Below are positions 53,679-62,305 of a stretch of DNA of 64,000 nucleotides, in pieces. This DNA comes from Leptospira meyeri (lineage in GTDB: Bacteria > Spirochaetota > Leptospiria > Leptospirales > Leptospiraceae). A model generated the notes under the pieces. The model was not told the origin of the DNA, searched no databases, and saw only the letters and a program-made list of their open reading frames with translations. The position numbers were made by a program, and so were the translations under genes. The DNA is taken from positions 186,001-250,000 of the forward strand of contig NZ_SORO01000003.1 of NCBI RefSeq assembly GCF_004368965.1, given 5' to 3'. Numbering within the stretch: position 1 is the stretch's first letter; every line of letters starts with the position of its first letter.

Positions 53679-54887
53679 TTAAGCGACAATCTGCCCCTCT
53701 TTTGATTTATAATGTCCCAATTTTTCTTCCAAACGTTTGCGACTTTTGATCGTAATACGACTCGGTTCGATCACAAGATTTGTGTCAGCCAAAAATTCCT
53801 GGATAGTATCCTGTTTGACTTTGATGATCCCACACATATTGCAAAGTTCTTCCATTTGGATATAAATGGTATGGGCATTGGCAAGGCTTTCATCTAAAGT
53901 TCTGCCCAAACGGATGTCCTGGTCTCGGATCGAATTATACAAATAGGCATAAAGTCGGATCACAGGTGTTTTCAATCGAAGGATCACCAAACGTTGGTGA
54001 GAAAACCAAATCCGTCTGGCAATACTTTCAAAGATTTTTTGTAATAAGGATGGTCCGACAGATTCAAATAGGTTTTCCGCAGTGACACGGAGGACTTTAC
54101 TTTTTGTTTCAGTAATTGCCGATGCCATTCGCGGGGCATTATCAATCAATGACATCTCCCCAAAAATTTCACCTGGTCCTAAAACATCGATTACATATTC
54201 ATATCCGCGAACAATACTGAATAGTTTGACATTCCCTTCTAACACAACATAGATTTCGTTATTCTTTTCACTTTCTACAAATAAAATTTCGCCGGCTTCT
54301 AAATTGGATTGCATACTTTCCCAAACAAAAGGTTTGTAATTGGATCCAATGGACCTAAGCAATTCAGTGGCTTCTGCTAAATTTTCTGTTGAATTATTTT
54401 CCTTTGACCATTTGATAAACGTCTGTAAGGAATACGCCGCTAAATTTGGTTTTTGCCAAGAAAGATAGGTTCGAGCGTTGAGGACCAAACGTTCTGGATG
54501 GTAATCGCGATCGGCCGGTTTATTGGCTTTGGAAAGATGTTTTTGTAAGGTTCGAAGTTCTCTTGAATACAAACCCAAAATTTTCATTGCGAGTTCTTTT
54601 CTTTCTTTGAGGTAAGAGCCGAGAAGTCGGATTGGGATTTGAACCAGCTCTACATCTGTATCAGCAAATAAAGTCACTAAAAACCGATGTTCGGTGAGCG
54701 CAGAGACAAGTCCAAAACTATCGCCTGCTTCGTAAAACGCGAGCTCGTGATCTACCACAATATGTTCGGAATCAACCGATACGCGACCAGACCTGACAAT
54801 AAAAAAGTTCCCTGTATTAATGGAATTCTGCACAACAATGGCAGCACCTTTGGAATAATTAACAACTTTGATTTCTTCTACAGACAC
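53679..54887 (-). CDS. Protein with two cyclic-nucleotide-binding domains
   Basis: A 402-residue protein with two cNMP-binding beta-roll domains: one at about 10-110 (VRSGRVSVDS and GDSFGLVSAL) and one at about 185-300 (VVLEGNVKLFSI, LGPGEIFGEMSLIDNAPRMASA). The second keeps the phosphate-binding cassette FGEMSLIDNAPRMA with Arg; the first is weaker. The C-terminal 80 residues may be a degenerate Crp-like winged helix, so it could be a transcription factor. GTG start. It follows eboF by 41 bp on the same strand and may be part of the ebo transcript. Confidence 0.78.
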   Translation of the reverse strand: MSVEEIKVVNYSKGAAIVVQNSINTGNFFIVRSGRVSVDSEHIVVDHELAFYEAGDSFGLVSALTEHRFLVTLFADTDVELVQIPIRLLGSYLKERKELAMKILGLYSRELRTLQKHLSKANKPADRDYHPERLVLNARTYLSWQKPNLAAYSLQTFIKWSKENNSTENLAEATELLRSIGSNYKPFVWESMQSNLEAGEILFVESEKNNEIYVVLEGNVKLFSIVRGYEYVIDVLGPGEIFGEMSLIDNAPRMASAITETKSKVLRVTAENLFESVGPSLLQKIFESIARRIWFSHQRLVILRLKTPVIRLYAYLYNSIRDQDIRLGRTLDESLANAHTIYIQMEELCNMCGIIKVKQDTIQEFLADTNLVIEPSRITIKSRKRLEEKLGHYKSKEGQIVA

Positions 54888-54928
54888 TGTGTTAAAAATA
54901 ATGTTACCGAAGGTTACCAGTCAAACAC

Positions 54929-56326
54929 TTAAATCTCAGAAGTCATCTGATCCCAAATCAAATCGTACACTTTAGTAGCAGAAATTTCTTTTTGGGGATA
55001 AATTATGTCAGAGGAAAAAATAGGGTAAAATTCCTTTTTCTGGTGCAAAGCCCCATGTGAACCCTTAATCAAACTCGCATCCAAAGGGATGACATCCATC
55101 AGATATCGGAATCCAAGTTTTTTTCGGAGTAATTTTAGACCTGCCCTAAATTTAATCATCGGTTTATTTGGATCCATAAATATTTCGCAAGGATCATAAC
55201 CTGGTTTTCTATGAATATCCACCAAACGTGCATAATCTGGAGCCTTTCTTTGATCTAACCAGTAGTAATATGTAAACCAGGATTCGGAATCGGCTACCAC
55301 CACAATGTCTCCTGAACGTTCGTGGTCTATTCCATATTTTTTTTGGTCTTTTTTATCCAAAACAAGTTGAATTCCAGAAACCTTACGCAAAATTTCTATG
55401 ATCTGTTTTTTGACTGTCGGATCATCACAATAAACATGAGAAATTTGATGATCAGCTACTGCAAAGGCTTTGGATGCACCGGGATCTAAAAGTTCATACC
55501 ATCTTTCCTTGCGAACAGAAAGAACCCCATTTTCTCTTAAAATTTGGTTGATATGGATTGGCCGATTGACCGGTGTAATTCCATATTCTGAAAGTAAAAC
55601 AATCTTAGTATTCTGGGATTCATAATATTCAATTAATTGTTTCAACACAGAATCAATTTCCAAAAGTTCTTTCCTTATCTTAAAAATATCAGAACCAAAC
55701 TTTTGAAGACAATAATCTAAATGAGGAAGATATACAAGCGTTAAGTGAGGATTATATTTTTTATCAACATAGATCGTTGCATCAGCGATCCATTGGGTAG
55801 ATTTGATATTGGCATTCGGCCCCCAAAAATTAAATAAAGGGAATTGACCTAAAGTGGACTGCAACTCATCACGAAGTTCGGGTGGTTGGGAATAACAGTC
55901 GGGTGCTTTTACTCCGTCAGCATGGTATTGGGGTCTTGGTGTAACCGAATAATCTGCACTAGAGTACATATTGTACCACCAAAACATTTTTGAACAAGTA
56001 AAACTAGGGTCTATTTTTTTAGCTCTTTCCCAAATTTTTTCTGCAGAGACTAAATGATTGGATTGTTTCCAAAATTTTATTTCTGCATCTTCTCGGTCAT
56101 ACCATCCATTTCCAACAATCCCATGTTCACTTGGCAATTTTCCTGTTAAATACGTAGACTGGACACTTGTTGTTACAGCAGGTAACATAGGTTTAATGAG
56201 GAGAGTTTGTTTTTGGTTCAGAAATTTTTTTAGAAAAGGTGTATACTCTCCTACCAAATGACTGCTAAGTCCAACAACATCAATGACAACTGTTTTTTGG
56301 AATCCTTTATTTTTTGATTGTTTCAT
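54929..56326 (-). CDS. eboF: EboF-type phosphodiesterase/nucleotide pyrophosphatase
   Basis: A 465-residue metal-dependent hydrolase of the alkaline phosphatase superfamily (type I phosphodiesterase/nucleotide pyrophosphatase). Expected metal and nucleophile sites are seen: VIDVVGL at the N terminus, TTSVQSTYLTGKLPSEHG with the Thr nucleophile region, LPHLDYCLQKFG, and SEYGITPV, with the late GSHGALH motif. It has no signal peptide, so it acts in the cytoplasm. It is the last of six ebo genes, with its start 20 bp inside eboE. The substrate is not known. Confidence 0.8.
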   Translation of the reverse strand: MKQSKNKGFQKTVVIDVVGLSSHLVGEYTPFLKKFLNQKQTLLIKPMLPAVTTSVQSTYLTGKLPSEHGIVGNGWYDREDAEIKFWKQSNHLVSAEKIWERAKKIDPSFTCSKMFWWYNMYSSADYSVTPRPQYHADGVKAPDCYSQPPELRDELQSTLGQFPLFNFWGPNANIKSTQWIADATIYVDKKYNPHLTLVYLPHLDYCLQKFGSDIFKIRKELLEIDSVLKQLIEYYESQNTKIVLLSEYGITPVNRPIHINQILRENGVLSVRKERWYELLDPGASKAFAVADHQISHVYCDDPTVKKQIIEILRKVSGIQLVLDKKDQKKYGIDHERSGDIVVVADSESWFTYYYWLDQRKAPDYARLVDIHRKPGYDPCEIFMDPNKPMIKFRAGLKLLRKKLGFRYLMDVIPLDASLIKGSHGALHQKKEFYPIFSSDIIYPQKEISATKVYDLIWDQMTSEI

Positions 56327-57548
56327 TTTTAAAATCTTCTTTTAAATTATTATCATCTAGAACAGATTGTACCCACTGCAACTCACGAATGATGGATTCG
56401 GAAACAGGAATTTGTAATCCTTTCGGTAAAACTTCCCATGTATAGGTTTCTATCTCCAAAGCATCGGTGAACAAAAATTGTTTTTGTAGATTCAAGAGCT
56501 CTAATAGTTCCTTTTGCGTGGAAGAGAATAACCCATAGGATCCTAAAAATACAGGTACATGAAAATGAACTCTCCATTCAGCGGATTGTTTTTCCCCATT
56601 TTGGATTGCTTGTGGTAGATCAGGAAATGACTTCAATTTTTTATCTTCCGATTGGATGACTACTTGGTGGAGATAAGTTGGTTCATCAAAACTAGAAACC
56701 AAATCCAATAATGAATTTGTTTCCATTAAGAAATTTATTTTTAAAGCAGAACTAATTTGAATCCTCCCAACTTGAATGGAATGTGTTTTAAGTAAGGACA
56801 AAATATTTTTGTTATCTTCAAAACTAACCGCAGCGTGACAGGCATCCAAACAAATTCGGATATGATCTTTGGCCCATTGTTCTGCAACTTCCCCATCAAC
56901 TCCTAATACAGTTTGTATCCTCGGGACTGCGATTGGGAGAAAATCAGACAAAAACCATTTCACCCAAAGTTCTACGTTCCCCAAAATTCCATCAGGCTCT
57001 GGCTCTATATCCAAATGCAAATTTTGACCTCGATTCTTTTTCATTTGGATCAAATGAATAACGACATCCACAATTTGTTTGGTTGCTGAAGAAATCCTAT
57101 CTTTACGCAAAGATTCATTTGAATCAAAATAAAAATAAGACAAAGGAGGTGTGGAAACTCCTCCATCCAATCCTTGAGGCAATAATTCAGAGAGGATCGA
57201 AAACAAACGAAGAGTGTAATCAAACCTTTCTTTGGTTGCCCAATCGGGTCGATAAACATTTTCTTTAACAATAGTTTTATGAAAACCACCATAAGGAAAT
57301 CCATTGATCAAAAAAACATAAATATCTACTTTTTTTAACCAGTCTTTCAATTCAGCCATTGCCCGAGGGTTCATTAACTCCAATGATGCCTCATTGCTTA
57401 AACGTAACCCCAATCCCATCGGTGCGTCAGGGGAAGTTGATTGTTTGATTTTGGGTAAGTTAGTTTTTAATTGCAAAAAATGATCCGACCAGGATTCACC
57501 AGGATGAATATTTGAACAATAGGTTAAATGGCCGTATTTTGTCCTCAT
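56307..57548 (-). CDS. eboE: EboE TIM-barrel protein
   Basis: A 413-residue protein of the xylose-isomerase-like TIM-barrel group, called EboE in ebo operons. LTYCSNIHPGESWSDHF near residue 8, then DIYVFLINGFPYGGFH, LHLDIEPEPDG, and ICLDACHAAVSFED are conserved metal- and substrate-site stretches of this family. The enzyme activity has not been established. It overlaps eboD at its start (ATGA, 4 bp) and eboF at its end by 20 bp. Confidence 0.82.
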   Translation of the reverse strand: MRTKYGHLTYCSNIHPGESWSDHFLQLKTNLPKIKQSTSPDAPMGLGLRLSNEASLELMNPRAMAELKDWLKKVDIYVFLINGFPYGGFHKTIVKENVYRPDWATKERFDYTLRLFSILSELLPQGLDGGVSTPPLSYFYFDSNESLRKDRISSATKQIVDVVIHLIQMKKNRGQNLHLDIEPEPDGILGNVELWVKWFLSDFLPIAVPRIQTVLGVDGEVAEQWAKDHIRICLDACHAAVSFEDNKNILSLLKTHSIQVGRIQISSALKINFLMETNSLLDLVSSFDEPTYLHQVVIQSEDKKLKSFPDLPQAIQNGEKQSAEWRVHFHVPVFLGSYGLFSSTQKELLELLNLQKQFLFTDALEIETYTWEVLPKGLQIPVSESIIRELQWVQSVLDDNNLKEDFKNETIKK

Positions 57549-58708
57549 ATGTATTGTTCCAGAAAGTCAACAGAAGTCGCCAAAGTTTCCGAATCCATTT
57601 CGTGAACCTCTTTGCAAATACCAATTCCACATAACAACATAATGGTGAGCCTGCCTCCAAGATGTTCTTGGAACTCATGAAGACCCAAATATAAATTTTG
57701 TTTTTTATTCTCGGATAATTTTGGATGGTAAATTGCAAACCCTAAATGTTTTAGTAAAAAAAGGATGCGATCCCTATTTTCTTTTGACAAAAACTGATTC
57801 TGATTTGAATAAACGGTATCCAAAGCCATTCCAATAGCAACTGCTTCACCATGACGCAAGGAAAACTCAGTTAAATATTCTAATTTATGTGCTGCCCAAT
57901 GCCCAAAATCCAGGGGCCTTGAAGAACCAAATTCAAATGGATCACCATTTGCAATATGATCCATATGTAACTCAGCACATCGATGGATTAAATACGACAT
58001 GGTATCTAAATTTCGATTCTTTAAAGTTTGAACATTAGATTCAATCCATTCAAAAAAAATGGGATCTTTAATCAAAGCAACTTTGATTGCCTCAGCCATT
58101 CCGGACCGCCAATCACGATCATCTAAACTTTCTAAAAAACTAAGATCGTTAAACACTGCCACTGGTGGCGCAAATGTTCCAAGAAAGTTTTTTTTACCTT
58201 GGTAGTTGATACTATTTTTAACACCCACCCCAGAATCATTTTGTGATAAAACCGTACTAGGTATTCGAATCAATCGGATTCCACGATGTGACACTGCTGC
58301 TACATAACCAACTAAATCGAGTATGGCTCCTCCACCAATTCCGATGATATAAGAATGGCGATCAATCCCAAAGCGATCGATTGAATCGACTAAAGATTCC
58401 CAAATTTTTGGATTGTTTTTACAACCTTCACCGCCCGGAATCACGATGATATCATCCGTTAGTCGAACCAATTGAACCAAACCTTTGAAATACTGGCGAA
58501 TTTCAGAAACTAAATTTGGGAAATGGAAGAGTAAACCTTCATCTAAAACGACCAAAGCTTTTTTAGTAGTTCCCGAGTTTTGTTCAGAGATAAAAAATCT
58601 AGACAAAGTTTGGTTTTCTGGGTTGAAAATTTTTTTCGTAAACTGGACCGAATAACGGAACTTAACTTGGAATTCAGAAGCAAGTGTAGGATACAAATTT
58701 TCAAACAT
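57545..58708 (-). CDS. eboD: EboD, 3-dehydroquinate-synthase-like protein
   Basis: A 387-residue member of the dehydroquinate synthase/sugar-phosphate cyclase family. NAD-binding IGIGGGAILDLVGYVAAVSHRG and the metal-ligand stretches GMAEAIKVALIKD, DFGHWAAHKLE and LRHGEAVAIGM are intact, so it is probably an active cyclase. It is unlikely to be the shikimate-pathway AroB, because it sits inside the ebo operon between eboC and eboE. In cyanobacterial ebo clusters the homologous gene is linked to scytonemin export. Confidence 0.85.
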   Translation of the reverse strand: MFENLYPTLASEFQVKFRYSVQFTKKIFNPENQTLSRFFISEQNSGTTKKALVVLDEGLLFHFPNLVSEIRQYFKGLVQLVRLTDDIIVIPGGEGCKNNPKIWESLVDSIDRFGIDRHSYIIGIGGGAILDLVGYVAAVSHRGIRLIRIPSTVLSQNDSGVGVKNSINYQGKKNFLGTFAPPVAVFNDLSFLESLDDRDWRSGMAEAIKVALIKDPIFFEWIESNVQTLKNRNLDTMSYLIHRCAELHMDHIANGDPFEFGSSRPLDFGHWAAHKLEYLTEFSLRHGEAVAIGMALDTVYSNQNQFLSKENRDRILFLLKHLGFAIYHPKLSENKKQNLYLGLHEFQEHLGGRLTIMLLCGIGICKEVHEMDSETLATSVDFLEQYI

Positions 58709-58717
58709 ATTCGAATT

Positions 58718-59584
58718 TCAGGTAACCGAAAAATATTTTGATAACAACAAAGAAACTGGCAACAAACAAAGAACCAATAAAGCGATAAAAACGAATCCAA
58801 AACAGGAAGCAAAAGATGCATTTAAAACAATAAGAGACAAAACACCAAATTTAACTGCTTTACCAATCTTTGGTCCTATAGGATTTTGATAGGCTGCTAT
58901 AAGAGGAGGGAAAATCATTCCCAAATGCAAAAGGACAAATGGAAAATTAAAATAAAGATTCCCTAAGAAAAAAGAAAGGAACAATTGAGAAAAAATCACA
59001 ATTATATACAATACACCCGCAACAACTAAGTTAGTTTTTTTTCCACCATTAACCTCGTCTCGACTAATCATAGTGATAGCAGCGATATAAACGATCGGGA
59101 AAAGAGAAAGGAAAAGCTGATTGGATCTAATATTTGTTACCAAACTCATTCCTAAAATCAAATTACCACCGCGACAAATCCCCATAACCACTGGACCTAA
59201 AACCGAATGGTGTTTCGCAAAACGATTGTAAGTTAGAATTCCGAAAACAATAAAGAGGGCTATCCATCCACTTTGTGTTTGATATAAAAAGGAAAATGTA
59301 ATACCAAGTCCTAAAAGGATACTGCCAAAAAAAAAGGCTGAACGTTTAGAAACCTTGCCAGTTGGGATTGGACGTTCCGGTCTTTCCTTAGCATCAATCA
59401 CTGCATCGAAATAATCATTTAATACAACACCTCCACCATACAAACAAACAGTGGAAAGAAAAAGAAAAACAGGAGAATTGTCTTTCCAAACAAAACCCAC
59501 TATGGCCATACCTGCCAGAATATCAGCCAAGGCAGTGATGACATTTGCTGGTCTTAGTAAAGTTAGATACGCTTTTAAATTCAT
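58718..59584 (-). CDS. eboC: EboC, UbiA-type prenyltransferase
   Basis: A 288-residue intramembrane aromatic prenyltransferase of the UbiA family with about eight hydrophobic helices. The first Asp-rich motif is NDYFD at 56-60 followed by Asp64, and the second is SRDEVNGGKK near 173. These bind Mg-prenyl diphosphate. It would attach a prenyl chain to an acceptor made by, or handed over from, the other Ebo proteins. It starts at the ATG right after the eboB stop (TAGATG). Confidence 0.88.
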   Translation of the reverse strand: MNLKAYLTLLRPANVITALADILAGMAIVGFVWKDNSPVFLFLSTVCLYGGGVVLNDYFDAVIDAKERPERPIPTGKVSKRSAFFFGSILLGLGITFSFLYQTQSGWIALFIVFGILTYNRFAKHHSVLGPVVMGICRGGNLILGMSLVTNIRSNQLFLSLFPIVYIAAITMISRDEVNGGKKTNLVVAGVLYIIVIFSQLFLSFFLGNLYFNFPFVLLHLGMIFPPLIAAYQNPIGPKIGKAVKFGVLSLIVLNASFASCFGFVFIALLVLCLLPVSLLLSKYFSVT

Positions 59585-60613
59585 CTATTGTATTAACAAA
59601 GAGTTTTTATTGATTACCGGTTGTTGGCCACCCCGAAGGACAGAGTTGCCATGAAATTTGGCATTGGGATCAGGCAAAAATTCTAAATCAAAATCACTAA
59701 CATCAATCTGTCCACTTTTTGCAAAAGCATCAATGGCATTTTGGTAGGTAACCATTCGAATTACTTCTTTTGGAATTCCTCTTTGCATCATAAGTGCAGC
59801 AGTTTTTGGAATCGCAAGTGGATCTGAAATTCCCCAATCGGCACTTGAATTAATCATTATCCTTTCCGGTCCATATTTTTCAACGATAGAAACCATTCTT
59901 TCATTTCCCATTTTAGTAAATGGATATATGGTAAAGGCTGCCCAAAACCCTTGATCTAACACTGACTTAACGGTTTCTTCATTGTTATGATCTACCACAA
60001 CCCAGGAAGGATCCAAACCATGTTCGGTGGCAATCGACATACTTCTTTCTGTTCCTCTTTTTTTATCTCGATGAGGGGTATGAATTTGTACAGGTAACTT
60101 TGCTTTTTTTGCAAGTTCCAATTGGAGCCGATAATACTTTTCTTCTAAAACGGTTTGATCATCAAAACCAATCTCTCCAATTCCAACAACACCTTCTTTA
60201 AAAGCAAACAAAGGTAAAATCTCCATCACCTCTTCCGCAAGACGTTCGTTATTTGCTTCTCGGGAATTTAACCCCATCGTACAATAGTGTTTGATTCCAA
60301 ATTGAGAGGATCGAAATCTTTCCCAACCGACAAGACTACTATAATAATCTTTAAAACTAGAAAGTCCAGTCCTTGGTTGGCCCACCCAAAATGCAGGCTC
60401 AATGATTGCAACAATCCCAGCCTTAGACATCATTTGGTAGTCATCCGTTGTCCGAGATACCATATGGATATGAGGATCGAAGAAGCGCATCCCTTGGATT
60501 AGGCTCTCATAATTTTCCCATAACAAATCACGATGGGTTGGAGTATCTTCGAAATGTTCTATAGATTCAAAATGAGAAGGATTTTTCTTTGATTCGTTTG
60601 GATTTTGACACAT
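59585..60613 (-). CDS. eboB: EboB, TatD-like metal-dependent hydrolase
   Basis: A 342-residue amidohydrolase-fold protein of the TatD family. Metal-ligand stretches are visible: RFFDPHIHM near residue 40, GIGEIGFDD, LPVQIHTPHRDK, VVVDHNN and NSSADWGISDP. It has no signal peptide. It is followed directly by eboC (TAGATG) and lies 7 bp after eboA. The substrate is unknown; cleavage of an ester or phosphate in the Ebo pathway is an inference. Confidence 0.85.
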   Translation of the reverse strand: MCQNPNESKKNPSHFESIEHFEDTPTHRDLLWENYESLIQGMRFFDPHIHMVSRTTDDYQMMSKAGIVAIIEPAFWVGQPRTGLSSFKDYYSSLVGWERFRSSQFGIKHYCTMGLNSREANNERLAEEVMEILPLFAFKEGVVGIGEIGFDDQTVLEEKYYRLQLELAKKAKLPVQIHTPHRDKKRGTERSMSIATEHGLDPSWVVVDHNNEETVKSVLDQGFWAAFTIYPFTKMGNERMVSIVEKYGPERIMINSSADWGISDPLAIPKTAALMMQRGIPKEVIRMVTYQNAIDAFAKSGQIDVSDFDLEFLPDPNAKFHGNSVLRGGQQPVINKNSLLIQ

Positions 60614-60620
60614 TTACTTT

Positions 60621-61475
60621 TTAAGGGATGGACTCTAGTTTAGACCAATCCAACTCTCCATTTTGTATTGATAATTCTAATTCTGGATTTTTTAACAATA
60701 AAGAGCGAAGTTTTGGTTCTTTGGATTCAAAACATACAAGAGCTGCCGCTAGTTTTTCACCACTTTCATCAGATGCAAACATACGAATGAGAATAGAGGA
60801 ATGTTCCTCTGTTGAAAACGGTGAGAGAAGACGCAAAATTTGTGGAGGGATTTTTCTGCCGGCAGCAAATCGTTCGTCGATAAAGTCAGAAATTGCAATC
60901 GCCAATTCTTTATTTTTACGTCGATCTAAACCATAAATCCAATGGATTGGTTTACCGTTAAAAATTGTTTTTAATACAAGTTGGTTCCAAGCAGATTCTG
61001 GAAAATATAATTCGGGATAAGGATTTAAAAGGGATATAGCATCGAATACAACACCCATATTTGAGCGAACAGCATCTGTCGCTCGTGAAAGCCATTCCCA
61101 GGGGTAAGGAAGGAGTGGCAAGGCGGAATATAAAGCTACCAATTCATTTAATTCTGCTGTATCAAAAAGTGTTTCAATATTTTTTATACATTCTTCTTTT
61201 GGATCTTTAGGTATTTGCAAAAGCAACCAAACTCTCGCTAAACGAACAAGACTCCACCCATCCACTTGAAAACCAGGTAAATGAGGAATTAAATTTTCTT
61301 TTACTTTATCATCATAAGAAATATTTTTTTTTGACAGAAACCGCGGTGCTGCAACAAATGCAGTCATCAAATCCAAAACATTCGTTTTTGTTTTGTCTTC
61401 TAACCACTCACGCTCCGACTTTGTTGTCATTTCAAAAAGGAATTGAGTCAATTCTATTGTAGTGATTGCATTCAT
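60621..61475 (-). CDS. eboA: EboA family protein
   Basis: A 284-residue soluble protein matching the EboA family. The conserved block runs from about residue 118: ALPLLPYPWEWLSRATDAVR, then MGVVFDAISLLNPYPELYFPE, WNQLVLKTIFNGKPIHWIYGLD, and FIDERFAAGRKIPPQILRLL. The biochemical role of EboA is not known. It is the first gene of the operon, and its promoter lies in the 135-bp divergent region before 61611. Confidence 0.85.
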   Translation of the reverse strand: MNAITTIELTQFLFEMTTKSEREWLEDKTKTNVLDLMTAFVAAPRFLSKKNISYDDKVKENLIPHLPGFQVDGWSLVRLARVWLLLQIPKDPKEECIKNIETLFDTAELNELVALYSALPLLPYPWEWLSRATDAVRSNMGVVFDAISLLNPYPELYFPESAWNQLVLKTIFNGKPIHWIYGLDRRKNKELAIAISDFIDERFAAGRKIPPQILRLLSPFSTEEHSSILIRMFASDESGEKLAAALVCFESKEPKLRSLLLKNPELELSIQNGELDWSKLESIP

Positions 61476-61610
61476 AGGAAGAGATATTTGAAATCTTCTG
61501 ACCTAGGGTCACTTCGTAAATCAAATAATCGTAACAAAATCCGAATCTCAAACAATTGACTTGTTTTTAAGGATCGGTTTTGTGAAATCAACACAGAATC
61601 GAAAAATAAA

Positions 61611-62180
61611 ATGGATAAAAATTTGGAGAAACAACAAAAGGATTTAGAAACTGCAGATGAAATCTTATTCAAAACAAAAGAATGGATTCGAAAAGCTGTG
61701 ATAGGGCTCAACCTTTGTCCTTTTGCAAAACCCAGCTTTCAATCTAATACAATTCGTTATACGATCAGCCACTCCCAAAATAACAAAGAACTTTTAGCAG
61801 ATCTAAAATCAGAATTAAAAACCATTGTTTCGAGCGATCCTCATGTGATTGAAACCACCCTACTCATCCATCCCTACGTTTTAGATGATTTCCTTGATCA
61901 AAATGATTTTTTAGACGAGACGGACCGTCTCCTTCGCCAATTGGATTTGGAAGGGACCATACAAATTGCAAACTTCCATCCTCAATTTCAGTTTGCTGAT
62001 AAACAGGTAGACGACATAACTAATTTTGTTGGAAAATCTCCTTATCCTATATTACATCTGTTACGTGAAGATTCCATCAGTCGAATCGTTGACACACATC
62101 CAAATATTGACAGTATTTTTGAAAATAATCGAAAAACGATGAAAACTTTAGGCCATGAAGGATGGCATCAACTCAAATGA
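61611..62180 (+). CDS. DUF1415 family protein
   Basis: A 189-residue protein. WIRKAVIGLNLCPFAKPSF near the N terminus and GTIQIANFHPQFQF, then SPYPILHLLREDSISR, identify DUF1415, a conserved family without a known role. It has no signal peptide or membrane segment. It is divergent from the ebo operon; a link in function is not shown. The ATG at 61611 is the natural start though no strong ribosome site is visible. A hairpin follows at 62205. Confidence 0.82.
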   Translation: MDKNLEKQQKDLETADEILFKTKEWIRKAVIGLNLCPFAKPSFQSNTIRYTISHSQNNKELLADLKSELKTIVSSDPHVIETTLLIHPYVLDDFLDQNDFLDETDRLLRQLDLEGTIQIANFHPQFQFADKQVDDITNFVGKSPYPILHLLREDSISRIVDTHPNIDSIFENNRKTMKTLGHEGWHQLK

Positions 62181-62204
62181 TAATTTCTTTCCAAATTTTC
62201 ATTT

Positions 62205-62230
62205 GAATCTTATGACAAATCCTAAGATTC
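62205..62230. other. 8-bp inverted repeat downstream of the DUF1415 gene
   Basis: GAATCTTA (62205-62212) and TAAGATTC (62223-62230) form a perfect stem with a 10-base loop. There is no T-tract, so termination is only a possibility. It lies between the DUF1415 stop and the second porin. Confidence 0.4.
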
Positions 62231-62305
62231 CTAACAATCAAAAAATATAAGATTTGAATGTTGTTACAAACTATATCCACTGGCTCAAAACACAGGTGGT
62301 ATCAA

